In this document: positions 1 to 9,000 of the stretch, piece after piece
Position numbering within the stretch: the stretch's first letter is position 1
How the letters are laid out: each line of letters starts with the position of its first letter
NCBI GenBank assembly: GCA_022709385.1
Contig: JAKLIX010000001.1
Location: forward strand, 248,001-312,000
DNA from: Bacteroidota bacterium
GTDB taxonomy: Bacteria; Bacteroidota; Bacteroidia; Bacteroidales; CAIXZF01
Direction of reading: 5' to 3'
DNA length: 64,000 nucleotides
Program-made: the position numbers and the translations under genes
Notes under the pieces: generated by a model
What the model saw: only the letters and a program-made list of their open reading frames with translations
Database searches by the model: none
What the model was told of the DNA's origin: nothing

Positions 1-8
1 ATCTTTTT

Positions 9-148
9 TCGCAAAGTAACCTTTCATTCATTTAATCGCCTGTCAAGGGTGGACCTTACAGGTTTATTCATTTCACCTGGTCAGATGAACGTGACCTAAA
101 CCCTTGACATTCTGATTCCTTTCGGTTTGAGGACAAGCAAAAAAAATC
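9..148 (+). promoter_or_regulatory. Structured leader upstream of radC-like gene (copy 1)
   Basis: This stretch matches 1457-1597 over most of its length, including the shared block GCAAAGTAACCT and the shared tail CTGATTCCTTTCGGTTT. It can fold: TGTCAAGGGT (41-50) pairs perfectly with ACCCTTGACA (100-109), and inside it TTCAT (66-70) can pair with ATGAA (84-88). In the second copy the same helices are kept with changed bases on both sides, which suggests selection for an RNA or DNA structure. Rfam contains a family called the radC RNA motif, found upstream of radC and other mobile-element genes; whether this is a member I cannot test here. Confidence 0.55.
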
Positions 149-175
149 ATGTTAAACCTCAAAACCCTAAACACC

Positions 176-637
176 ATGAACTCAATCGACCTCTTCCACC
201 AGAACTTAGCTGAAATCAAGGTCTCCTACAGCCACAAAATCAGGCCTTCGGAAATGAAGAAAATTTCCTGCTCCAGGGATGCTTACGATGCACTCACTAC
301 CATTTGGGATGGACAACTCGATCATATCGAATACTTCTATATCATCCTGATGAACCGTGCCAACAAAATCCTGGGATATTATCAGCTGTCCAAGGGAGGC
401 CAAAGCGGAACCGTTGCTGATCCAAAATGCGTTTTCCAGGTCGCCCTAAAATGTTCTGCTAACTCGATAATCCTGGCTCACAACCATCCTAGCGGAAACC
501 TTAAGCCCTCCGAGGCTGACATCCAACTCACCCGCAAGATGAAAGAAGCTGGCGCCTTTCTGGAACTGCCGGTGCTGGATCACATCATCCTCTCCTCTGA
601 ATCCTACTTCAGCTTTGCCGACGAAGGAATCCTTTAG
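176..637 (+). CDS. RadC-like JAB/MPN-domain protein
   Basis: This protein of about 153 residues is the metal-binding JAB domain of the RadC family without the N-terminal HhH region of chromosomal RadC. The JAMM-type motif HNHPSGN lies at residues 102-108 (His102, His104, Ser106), followed by an acidic residue in SEADIQL, as expected for a zinc site. The role of RadC proteins is unsettled; short versions like this are common on Bacteroidota mobile elements. I place the start at ATG 176; an in-frame ATG at 149, exactly nine codons upstream, is also possible and recurs upstream of two other genes in the island. It is preceded by the structured leader at 9-148. Confidence 0.85.
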   Translation: MNSIDLFHQNLAEIKVSYSHKIRPSEMKKISCSRDAYDALTTIWDGQLDHIEYFYIILMNRANKILGYYQLSKGGQSGTVADPKCVFQVALKCSANSIILAHNHPSGNLKPSEADIQLTRKMKEAGAFLELPVLDHIILSSESYFSFADEGIL

Positions 638-689
638 GGGACTCCTTCTAAATCTGAGCCGGGCGAAAGTCAGGCTTTTTTTATTTTCT

Positions 690-722
690 GGGAAAACTGA
701 TCGTTCAATTAGTTTACCTTTA
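690..722 (+). promoter_or_regulatory. Probable promoter of 750-1373, with GGGAAAACTG box
   Basis: The box GGGAAAACTG (690-699) is followed by TACCTTTA (715-722), close to the Bacteroidota -7 consensus TAnnTTTG. The same box precedes three other operons in the island at a fixed 19-nt offset; here the offset is 25, so membership of that group is uncertain. Confidence 0.4.
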
Positions 723-749
723 TTCGCAATTGACACTAAATTAACATTT

Positions 750-1373
750 ATGGATTGGCTTGAATATTTTAAATTGATCGGCATCACCTCATTGCCCAAT
801 GTCATTTTACTTTCAGCTATTCTTTTTATCGGAAAGGGAGTAATTGAAAAGTATTTTGCCTCATCACTCGAAAAGTATAAAACAGATCTTGCCTTAATTG
901 CAAATAAAAATGCCACCGTTTTTGAAAGAATACATGAAAGAAAAATAAATGCGATAACGGACGTACATGGTAAACTGAATATTCTTTACAAAAGCTTAGC
1001 TATTTACACCTCACAGCTTAAATTCGTTCCGACTGGGAAATCTTCCGATGAGTTTCAAACGGAATTGGGTACTGAGTTTTTCAATAAATATAATGAATTT
1101 GTAGATTCATATTTAGTCAACAAGTTGTATTTAAGCGATTTAAGCTGTGAAACAATTGAGAATATATTGAAAGAGTTTAGGGTGGCAAGTCATGACTATA
1201 GTACAATCAGTTTTTTTAAAAATGCCGGGGTCAATGGCGGTGAAATAATGGTTCAAGCTTTTAAGGATAGTATAAATGCCTCAAAAAGGGTTGAAAATGA
1301 ATTTCCTGTGGTTTTAAATGATCTAAAGCATAGCTTTTCCGAAGAAATTCAAAAGTTCGAAATAAATAGGTAG
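750..1373 (+). CDS. Membrane-anchored hypothetical protein
   Basis: I do not recognise a family. Starting at ATG 750 the protein has 207 residues: a hydrophobic segment at about residues 8-28 (ITSLPNVILLSAILFIGKGV), then a charged, mostly helical cytoplasmic region rich in Lys and Glu. The longer open frame from 615 would overlap the end of radC and lie upstream of the promoter-like element at 690-722, so I reject it. One N-terminal membrane helix followed by a helical soluble body is a layout often seen in small defence-associated proteins, but that is only an analogy. Confidence 0.65.
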   Translation: MDWLEYFKLIGITSLPNVILLSAILFIGKGVIEKYFASSLEKYKTDLALIANKNATVFERIHERKINAITDVHGKLNILYKSLAIYTSQLKFVPTGKSSDEFQTELGTEFFNKYNEFVDSYLVNKLYLSDLSCETIENILKEFRVASHDYSTISFFKNAGVNGGEIMVQAFKDSINASKRVENEFPVVLNDLKHSFSEEIQKFEINR

Positions 1374-1456
1374 CTGAATCTTTTCCGATTCTTTTGCCAT
1401 ATGTTCATAATTCTACTTCCATTTCAGTTTTCTTGGTTCTTCGGTAATATGATTTT

Positions 1457-1597
1457 TCTTGCAAAGTAACCTCCAGTCATTTTACCGGCAGTCAAGGGCA
1501 GGCCTTTCAGGTTTGTTCATCCCGCTACGTAGTAACGGGAATGACATAAACCCCTGACTGCCTGATTCCTTTCGGTTTTGAGTTAAGCAAAAAAATC
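1457..1597 (+). promoter_or_regulatory. Structured leader upstream of hypothetical gene (copy 2)
   Basis: This is the second copy of the leader at 9-148. GGCAGTCAAGGG (1487-1498) pairs with CCCCTGACTGCC (1551-1562), and an internal hairpin pairs TCATCCCG (1517-1524) with CGGGAATGA (1536-1544) with one mismatch. Both helices occur in copy 1 with different bases. The downstream tail into the gene start is also nearly identical between the copies. Confidence 0.55.
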
Positions 1598-1624
1598 ATG
1601 TTTAACTCTCAAAACCAAAACACT

Positions 1625-2284
1625 ATGAAAAATGTAAGCCTTCCGGAATTCATGTCCATGCACATCGAAAACCGTGACCACAAGTCAACCTATGTTCAAA
1701 CTGCCCAGGAGCTGGCAGAGCAGGTTTCTCAGTTTCTACCCGCCGAGGTTACCGTCCAGGTATCTGAACAAGACGGCAAGCTTTACTTCGAACATGCATA
1801 TACCCGCATTATCCATCCGGAGTTGGAACTGAACATCTCCTACAGCACGTACAACAAGAAGTACTCTATCTGGTGCCGTTCCATCGATCGCCTTAAGAAC
1901 GTGACCCACTACACCCGCAGGAAGGTAACAGAGAAGCTTCCGGCGCCCAACAACATCGGCGTTCTCAACCTCAGGAAGCTCCAGGCCTGGATTCAATACT
2001 ATGAGTCCTACTACAAGCTTCTGCTGGATTATGATACCGAGAACGCCGATAAAAAGGCTGCTTTCCTCTGTAGCCTTGAAAACCTGCCGGTGGAGTGGTT
2101 CAACAAAGACATCGAGGGAAGGATCCTCCGAAACGGCATAGAGTTCAGCTTTACCATCTCCGAAACCTACGTGGATACCCGGATCCACATCCATTACGAA
2201 TGTGGCCGCGACCTTCAGACCTTCCTTGCACTAGCCGATAACCGGTTTGGGAAACTGAGAGAAGAAACCTGCCAGGTCAGCTGA
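1625..2284 (+). CDS. Hypothetical island protein behind the structured leader
   Basis: A soluble protein of about 219 residues with no signal peptide, membrane segment or motif I recognise. It is rich in aromatic residues (many Tyr and Trp) and contains a stretch resembling a small beta-rich fold (ELNISYSTYNKKYSIWC). It begins at ATG 1625, with an in-frame ATG nine codons upstream at 1598, the same arrangement as radC at 149/176. It shares its leader with the radC-like gene, so the two are probably controlled together. A strong hairpin terminator follows at 2304-2327. Confidence 0.6.
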   Translation: MKNVSLPEFMSMHIENRDHKSTYVQTAQELAEQVSQFLPAEVTVQVSEQDGKLYFEHAYTRIIHPELELNISYSTYNKKYSIWCRSIDRLKNVTHYTRRKVTEKLPAPNNIGVLNLRKLQAWIQYYESYYKLLLDYDTENADKKAAFLCSLENLPVEWFNKDIEGRILRNGIEFSFTISETYVDTRIHIHYECGRDLQTFLALADNRFGKLREETCQVS

Positions 2285-2303
2285 GTAAAACCGATACTTT
2301 TCA

Positions 2304-2333
2304 GGAAGCCCGGTTGCCCGGGCTTCCTTATGT
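2304..2333 (+). terminator. Intrinsic terminator after 1625-2284
   Basis: GGAAGCCCGG (2304-2313) and CCGGGCTTCC (2318-2327) form a perfect 10-bp GC-rich stem with a 4-nt loop, followed by a T-rich stretch. Confidence 0.8.
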
Positions 2334-2413
2334 ATTACTTTGAACTGACTATCTTTGGCAATTATCTTGTTTACAATCAATTTTTTTGTTAAAAATTTGT
2401 GGTAGTTGACTCT

Positions 2414-2458
2414 ATTGTCACAATTCCTAACTATTTTAGCCAATATTTGTCAAGACAA
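2414..2458. promoter_or_regulatory. Two palindromic operator candidates upstream of the Xre gene
   Basis: ATTGTCACAAT (2414-2424) and TTGTCAAGACAA (2447-2458) are both inverted repeats built on TTGTC, with centres about 33 bp apart, roughly three helical turns. They lie directly upstream of the Xre-type regulator that opens the putative restriction-like operon. Controller proteins of restriction-modification systems use similar paired symmetric sites for delayed autoregulation; that this is such a site is inference. Confidence 0.5.
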
Positions 2459-2468
2459 TAATTTTATA

Positions 2469-2762
2469 ATGGCAACACAATTTGGTGAACGAATAAGAGA
2501 ACTCAGGACAAAGCAGAACATGCTTTTACGCCAACTTGCATCCAAAATGGATATGGATACTTCTATCATAAGCAAAATCGAACGAGGCGATCGTCAGTTA
2601 AAAAAGGAACAGATTCCGGTTTTAGCTAAACTACTCAGTGCTAATGAACAGGAATTGCTTACGCTTTGGCTTGCCGACCAAGTAATGGATGTCGTAAAAG
2701 ATGAACCCCTGGCGGATGAAGCCTTAAAGACAGTCTCAAAAAACATTAAGAAAGGAATGTAG
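2469..2762 (+). CDS. Xre-family helix-turn-helix regulator (possible controller protein)
   Basis: A 97-residue cytoplasmic regulator. Residues about 8-65 form a Cro/CI-type HTH: FGERIRELRTKQNMLLRQLA, then MDMDTSIISKIERGDRQL, ending with KLLSANEQELL. The start at ATG 2469 is preferred to the upstream frame from 2406, which would run through the two palindromes at 2414-2458. The stop codon abuts the ATG of the PLD-helicase at 2763, so the two are translationally coupled. Its position at the head of a nuclease/methyltransferase operon suggests a controller that delays nuclease expression until methylation is established. Confidence 0.85.
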   Translation: MATQFGERIRELRTKQNMLLRQLASKMDMDTSIISKIERGDRQLKKEQIPVLAKLLSANEQELLTLWLADQVMDVVKDEPLADEALKTVSKNIKKGM

Positions 2763-5700
2763 ATGTCAACAAAGTTTTTTACAAACGAAAATGAAAATAC
2801 ACTCCTCAGTAAAATTGAGGGGATTTTCAAGTATAGAAACATTCATTTTTTTGATGCTTTGGTTGGCTACTTTAGGGCTTCTGGCTACTTTCGGATTAGA
2901 CCTTTCGTTGAAAAAGCTGCTGAAATTAGAATATTGGTAGGCATTAACATCGACAATCTTATTTATGAAGCGAATAAACGTGGTTTACTTTTCATAGAAG
3001 ATCCTGCTAAAAGCCGTGATGATTTTTTTTTAGAAATAAAAAAGAACATCCAGGAGGCAAAATATGATAAAGAGGTTGAAGATGGAATGATGCAATTGAT
3101 TCAGGACCTGGTAACTGGAAAAATTAAAATCAAAGTCCATCCAAACCAAAACCTTCATGCTAAAATATACATATTTAGAGAGAAGGAAAAACATGATCAC
3201 GGATATGGCTCAGTTATTACTGGATCAAGTAATTTAACTGATAATGGACTTGAACGAAATTTTGAGTTTAATGTTGAATTGAGAGAAAATACTGATATTG
3301 ATTTTGCAACCGAGACATTCGATAAACTTTGGAATGAGAGCATTGAGATAGGAAAGGATTTTGTGCAGAAACTTAAAAAGGAAACCTATCTCAATAATGA
3401 GTTTACACCATTTGAGGTGTACATGAAATTCCTTGTTGAATACTTTGGCCGGAGCATAGACTTCGATCCAAATTCTGTTCAGGATTTACCACACGGATTC
3501 AAGAAGCTATCCTATCAGGTTGATGCTGTGGCTGATGGTTATAATAAAATGATGAAGCACAACGGCTTCTTTCTGTCTGATGTGGTTGGTTTGGGCAAAA
3601 CAGTTGTTGCTACTCTTATAGCAAAGAAATTCTTTTACTCAAATGGTTTCCCTTCATATTTATCAAAGACTTTGATTATCTGTCCTCCCGCAATAAAGGA
3701 AAATTGGGAAGATACACTATATAGCTTTGGATTACACAATTACAAAATTATAACTTCCGGTAGCTTGCATAAAGTCACCAGGCATCACGATTATGATTTG
3801 ATCATTGTTGATGAAGCTCACAAATTCAGAAGTGATAGTGCAGAAATGTATTTTCACTTGCAGAACATCTGCAAATCACATACAAGGAAAAAACTGAACA
3901 ACGATACCTATGAACAAAAAAGAGTGATGCTGATCTCGGCAACTCCCTTAAACAACAGACCGGAAGACATTGCAAATCTGGTTTATTTATTCCAGGACTC
4001 AAAAAATTCATCGCTGGAAATATCCAATTTGCAGCACTTCTTTAGAAACCAGATTGATGCTTACAAAAAATTAAAAGATGAACCGGACATTCAAAATGTA
4101 AGTACGGCCGTCAAAGTCATTTATGAAAAAATCAGGATTAAGGTAATCGAACCTCTTACCGTTCGCAGAACCAGAACCGACTTGGTTGAAAATGAAGAGT
4201 ATGCCAAGGATTTAAAGGAACAAGGTGTAATATTTCCTGCTGTAAATAAACCGGAGAAAATCTATTATCCATTAGATGATTTTCTGGATGAACTTTACGA
4301 TAAGACTATTTTGTATTTAAGCCATCCTACTAAAGGATTAACATATAATCGCTACCAGGCTATCAAGTATTTAAAACCCCATAAGAAGGGGAAATATCAA
4401 AAGGCTGATTTGATTTCTACCCAGTTAGCAAAAATTATGAAAACACTGTTAGTGAAGCGTATTGACAGTAGCTTTTATGCTTTTAAACAATCCTTGCGGA
4501 GATTCTCAGAGGCTACCAATGCCATGGTCACGATGTTTGATAATGACAGAATATATATTGCTCCCAATATAGGTGTGAATGATTATATTAATGAAGGGAA
4601 AGAAGATGAATTAATAACTGTGCTTACTGAATTGTCAGATTCAGACCCAACAATTGAAATTTGCACAGCAGAGGATTTTGAGCCTGGATTTATTAATGGT
4701 TTGAGAAAGGATAAAACCTTGTTGGCCGAAATGGTAAAAGAATGGGATCAGGTTGACCAAGACCCCAAACTCGACATTTTCAAGGATTACCTGAGTAAGA
4801 AGCTGTTTGACAAAACAATAAACAAGGAGCAAAAAATTGTTGTGTTCTCAGAATCAAAAGAAACAACGATCTACTTGAAAGATGAATTAAGTAAAGCAGG
4901 ATTTGAAAAGATTCTGGTTGTTGATAGTAGCACAAGAAAAGACCGATTCCCTTTGGTAAAAGCAAACTTTGATGCCAATATACCTCTTACTGAGCAAAAG
5001 GACGATTATGATATGGTCATAAGCACAGAGGTATTAGCTGAAGGGATCAATATGCACAGGTCTAATATCATTGTAAACTACGATACCCCATGGAACAGTA
5101 CCCGTTTGATGCAGCGTATAGGCAGAGTAAACAGGATTGGCTCCAAAGCCAATAATATTTATGTATTCAACTTCTTCCCTACTGCTAAGGTGAACAATGA
5201 CATTGAACTTGAGAAAAAGGCAATCATGAAATTACAGGCTTTCCACAGTGCAATGGGTGAAGACAGCCAGATTTACTCACAGGACGAAGTAACCGAAAGC
5301 TTTGGATTGTTTGACAAAACGGTTAACGAAGAAAAAGATGAGAAACTAAGAATCTTGTTGGAGCTACGTAAGTTCAGAAAAGACAACCCCGATTTATTTA
5401 AGCAGATACGGAATATGCCAACTAGGGCAAGAGTTGGCAGGAAAAGTCCAGTTCTGAAAGGCTCAACAATCACTTTCATCAGAAACGAGAAAAGGGATGC
5501 CTTTTTATTGGTAAGGGAAAACGGGGAAATTGACGAACTTACTTTCTTACAGGCAGAAAAAGAGTATTATTCAAAAGTTACGGAAAAGGCAATTGACCTT
5601 AACGAACACCATCACGAACAGGTTAAAATGGCCATCCAGTTATTTGCTCACAAGTTAGAGGAGGAAAAAAGCAAGGAAAGAAAGATTGATACTACTCAGG

Positions 5701-6029
5701 GGCCTAATGAGAAAAAAGCGCTGGCATTCCTAGATGCAATTTCGAATATTCAGGTTGCTAACCCTGAGGAGAAGGAGCTTTTACATAATGCTAAACAAGC
5801 AATCCGCTTGGGAAAGTTTCAAAACCTGCAAAGAGATGTAAATAAACTCGCGAAGGCTGTCAAAACAGTGCCTCTTAAACAAGCTGTTCTGTTGGAAGAA
5901 GTCTTAAAAATCCTGCATAAATATCCTTTACAGACGATCGAAGATGATATTGCGCCAGTTTTGCAGCCAATATTTAACCTGAAAGAGTTTAAGCCGGAAA
6001 TTATTATCAGTGAGAGTTTTAATAATTAA
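2763..6029 (+). CDS. PLD-nuclease/SNF2-family helicase fusion, defence type
   Basis: A 1088-residue protein with an N-terminal phospholipase-D-like nuclease domain (about residues 20-200) joined to a superfamily 2 SNF2-type helicase (about 240-830) and a helical C-terminal region. The PLD site shows His132 and Lys134 in NLHAKIYIF followed by TGSSNLT, but the aspartate of the usual HxKx4D is an Arg. The helicase has Walker A VGLGKT (Lys279), DEAH at 350-353, SATPLNNR, and the arginine-finger motif QRIGRVNRIGS. It is cotranscribed with the Xre regulator (0-nt gap), the methyltransferase (14-nt gap) and the ATPase. PLD and SNF2 helicase modules next to an adenine methylase also occur in DISARM and related restriction-like systems, but drmA and drmB homologues are absent here. 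Confidence 0.88.
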   Translation: MSTKFFTNENENTLLSKIEGIFKYRNIHFFDALVGYFRASGYFRIRPFVEKAAEIRILVGINIDNLIYEANKRGLLFIEDPAKSRDDFFLEIKKNIQEAKYDKEVEDGMMQLIQDLVTGKIKIKVHPNQNLHAKIYIFREKEKHDHGYGSVITGSSNLTDNGLERNFEFNVELRENTDIDFATETFDKLWNESIEIGKDFVQKLKKETYLNNEFTPFEVYMKFLVEYFGRSIDFDPNSVQDLPHGFKKLSYQVDAVADGYNKMMKHNGFFLSDVVGLGKTVVATLIAKKFFYSNGFPSYLSKTLIICPPAIKENWEDTLYSFGLHNYKIITSGSLHKVTRHHDYDLIIVDEAHKFRSDSAEMYFHLQNICKSHTRKKLNNDTYEQKRVMLISATPLNNRPEDIANLVYLFQDSKNSSLEISNLQHFFRNQIDAYKKLKDEPDIQNVSTAVKVIYEKIRIKVIEPLTVRRTRTDLVENEEYAKDLKEQGVIFPAVNKPEKIYYPLDDFLDELYDKTILYLSHPTKGLTYNRYQAIKYLKPHKKGKYQKADLISTQLAKIMKTLLVKRIDSSFYAFKQSLRRFSEATNAMVTMFDNDRIYIAPNIGVNDYINEGKEDELITVLTELSDSDPTIEICTAEDFEPGFINGLRKDKTLLAEMVKEWDQVDQDPKLDIFKDYLSKKLFDKTINKEQKIVVFSESKETTIYLKDELSKAGFEKILVVDSSTRKDRFPLVKANFDANIPLTEQKDDYDMVISTEVLAEGINMHRSNIIVNYDTPWNSTRLMQRIGRVNRIGSKANNIYVFNFFPTAKVNNDIELEKKAIMKLQAFHSAMGEDSQIYSQDEVTESFGLFDKTVNEEKDEKLRILLELRKFRKDNPDLFKQIRNMPTRARVGRKSPVLKGSTITFIRNEKRDAFLLVRENGEIDELTFLQAEKEYYSKVTEKAIDLNEHHHEQVKMAIQLFAHKLEEEKSKERKIDTTQGPNEKKALAFLDAISNIQVANPEEKELLHNAKQAIRLGKFQNLQRDVNKLAKAVKTVPLKQAVLLEEVLKILHKYPLQTIEDDIAPVLQPIFNLKEFKPEIIISESFNN

Positions 6030-6043
6030 CAAGCAATTATTCT

Positions 6044-9000
6044 ATGCAAGAAAAAGAGTTAAAGCAAGTATTGACCGGTTCCTACGACTTTTCAAAGTGG
6101 CATAGGGTAATTGACTATGTATTCCCAAATTGTAGTTTCGAAAACAGCATTGTTGTAATTGAAAACAACAACGACAAAATTTCCTATATCCACCAAAAAG
6201 GTGAAATTACGCTTACAGATAACAAGAGAATCATTATTCTGGAAGTTGCAGTTAAAAAGGGAAACATTACCAAAGCTAAAGTTGGCTTCCACAATCTTAC
6301 TGCTAAGTTTATTGACCAGGCGAATAACCACGGCATCTTAGCTTTTTACATTCCTGATGCAGAGGACAAGTCAGATTTTCGCCTTTCCTTTATCAGTAAA
6401 GAATCAAGATTTAAGGAAGATGGCACTTATGAAGAGTTCAAAACCAATCCTAAACGATATACCTATGTTCTTGGCGAAAATGAAAGTGCCACCACTGCTG
6501 CCAAACGCCTCAAGGAATTGGCTGCAAAGAAGAACGGCTTTTATTTTGAACTGAAAGATGTCATTGATGCGTTTTCTGTTGAAAAGCTCACGGAGGAATT
6601 TTTCAAAAAATACAAGGAGCAGTTTCAGATTTTCAATAATCATCTTATTGAGGATGATAATATCAGGTATAATATTTTTGGAATTGACCGAAATGAGACG
6701 GAGGATGAAAAAACTATAAACGAACTTCCGATTAGAGATTTTACAAAAAAACTGTTAGGACGTTTAGTATTCCTTTATTTCCTTCAGCGAAAAGGTTGGA
6801 TGGGTGTTCCAAAAGAAAAAAACCTTTCAGCTCAGCCTGAGAGTACCGAAAGTGATGATTATACGAAAACCGTAAAGAGAATTTTTTCACCTGCAAATGG
6901 TTACAAGGATTTCATTTTTAGGTTATTCAAAGATTCAAAACATCCGGAAAGCTTTCACAGCAAGTATCTGAAAGAACTGTTCTATAACACGCTAAATAAT
7001 AAAGAACGTCCGAATTTCGAGTTTTTGATTGATACCCGTTCTCCTTTCAATGATGGATCAGTAAGAAGTGTACCTTACCTCAATGGAGGTTTGTTTGATA
7101 ATGATTTTCCCCCGGGAAATGATATTGACTTTCCGGCTCAGATGTTTGAAGACCTGTTTGAGTTTTTAGAACAATATAATTTCACCATAGACGAGAATAG
7201 CCCGGAAGACCATGAAGTGGGCATTGACCCTGAGATGCTGGGGCATATTTTCGAAAACTTGCTGGAAGAGAATCGAAACTCTGGGACCTATTACACTCCC
7301 AAAGAGGTGGTCCATTACATGAGCCAGCAGACAATTATTCAGTATTTATGTCATCATATGCCGGGAAATGACAAAGCAATTGAATCACTTGTTAAAGATG
7401 ATAAGGAGAAAATTACCCCCTTTATTGAAAGCCATGCCGGTACCATCAAAAAACTGTTACATTGCATAAAAGTATGTGACCCTGCCATAGGTTCAGGGGC
7501 ATTCCCAATGGGAATACTAAAAGTGATTTACGGTATTTTTTGCAAGTTGCATAATTATCTTGACCCGGAAACTCCTTTTGACGAGGCACAAACCAAAAAG
7601 GACATCATCCAGAAGAGCATCTACGGTGTTGATTTAGAACGGGGTGCAGTTGACATAGCCCGTTTACGTTTCTGGTTAGCCCTTGTGGTTGACGAGGACT
7701 ACCCGAAACCTTTGCCAAACCTCGATTATAAAATTATGCAGGGACATAGCCTTTTAGAGAAATTTGAAGGAATTCCCTTGGTTTTTAACATTAGCGAATA
7801 CAAGCAGAGGAAAGGTATAAATCGGAACCTGTTTGGCTCAATGGTCGAAGAGAGCAGTATAACTACCTATTTATGGCAAAATCAGGATTTTGATATAACA
7901 GAGTTGGAAGAGAAGTACTTTAAGAGCTTTGACCCTCAGGAGAAAATCGTAATTAAAGCCAAAATTGAAACTTTGGAAAAAGAATTTATTAAAGAACAGG
8001 TTGAAGAAAAGCGGGGAAAAATCCAGAATGAAATAAACAAACTCACTGCAAAAATTACAGAGATTCAATTAACCAACTTTAGTGATACATTTAATACCAC
8101 AATTGCTCACAAAAGGAAACTTGAAAAGCTTAAAAAAGGATTGGAGAAGTATCAGTCTCAGCGAGAAGCCCTTATAAATGAGAAAGAAAGGCTTTGGCAG
8201 AGCTACGAAAACCTGATTAGTAATTTCCATAAGAACAAACCCTACTTTTTATGGCATTTGTACTTTATGGATGTCTTTGAAACCGGTGGATTTGATATTG
8301 TAATCGGCAATCCTCCATATATTAAGGAATATACCAACCGGACTGCTTTTGACGGTCTCAGAGATAGCCCATATTACATGGGCAAGATGGACATTTGGTA
8401 TCTGTTTGCCTGCTTTTGTATGGACATGCTGAAAGATAATAGCGGTATTGAGTGCTTTATAGCACAGAATAACTGGATTACAAGTGCTGGTGCAGCTATT
8501 CTTAGGAACAAGGTTGTTCAGGAAACCGAAATGCTTTCTTTTACCGACTTTGGAAATTACAGAGTGTTTCAAAGTGCAGGTATTCAAACGATGATTTATG
8601 TAGTGAAGAAAACCAAACAGCCTGCCGCAAGCTATATTACCCATTATTCAAGATTGTTAGTTGACAACATTGATAAAACCTTCCTTGATTACTTTTTACA
8701 AAGTGAGAAAGACGGTAAACATGACAATTTTGAAAAACTGCTATTTGACTTTGTCCCTGCTAATTATGTTAATGGGTACATCACTTTTGCCAGTGATGCT
8801 AATGAAAATATTTTAAAGAAAATACAGGCAGTCAACCATATTAAGTTATTTGAAAATGAGGTAGCTCAAGGAATTGTTTTTCCACAAGATTTCTTGAATA
8901 AAAAAAATGCAACCAAATTAGGTGGTTCATTCAAAGTTGGTCAAGGGATATTTGCATTAAGCGTTGCCGAGCTCAACAATATATCACTTACCAAAAAAGA

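Noticed and set aside
615-749. N-terminal extension of the membrane-anchored hypothetical
   Set aside because: It overlaps radC and contains the probable promoter of the gene.
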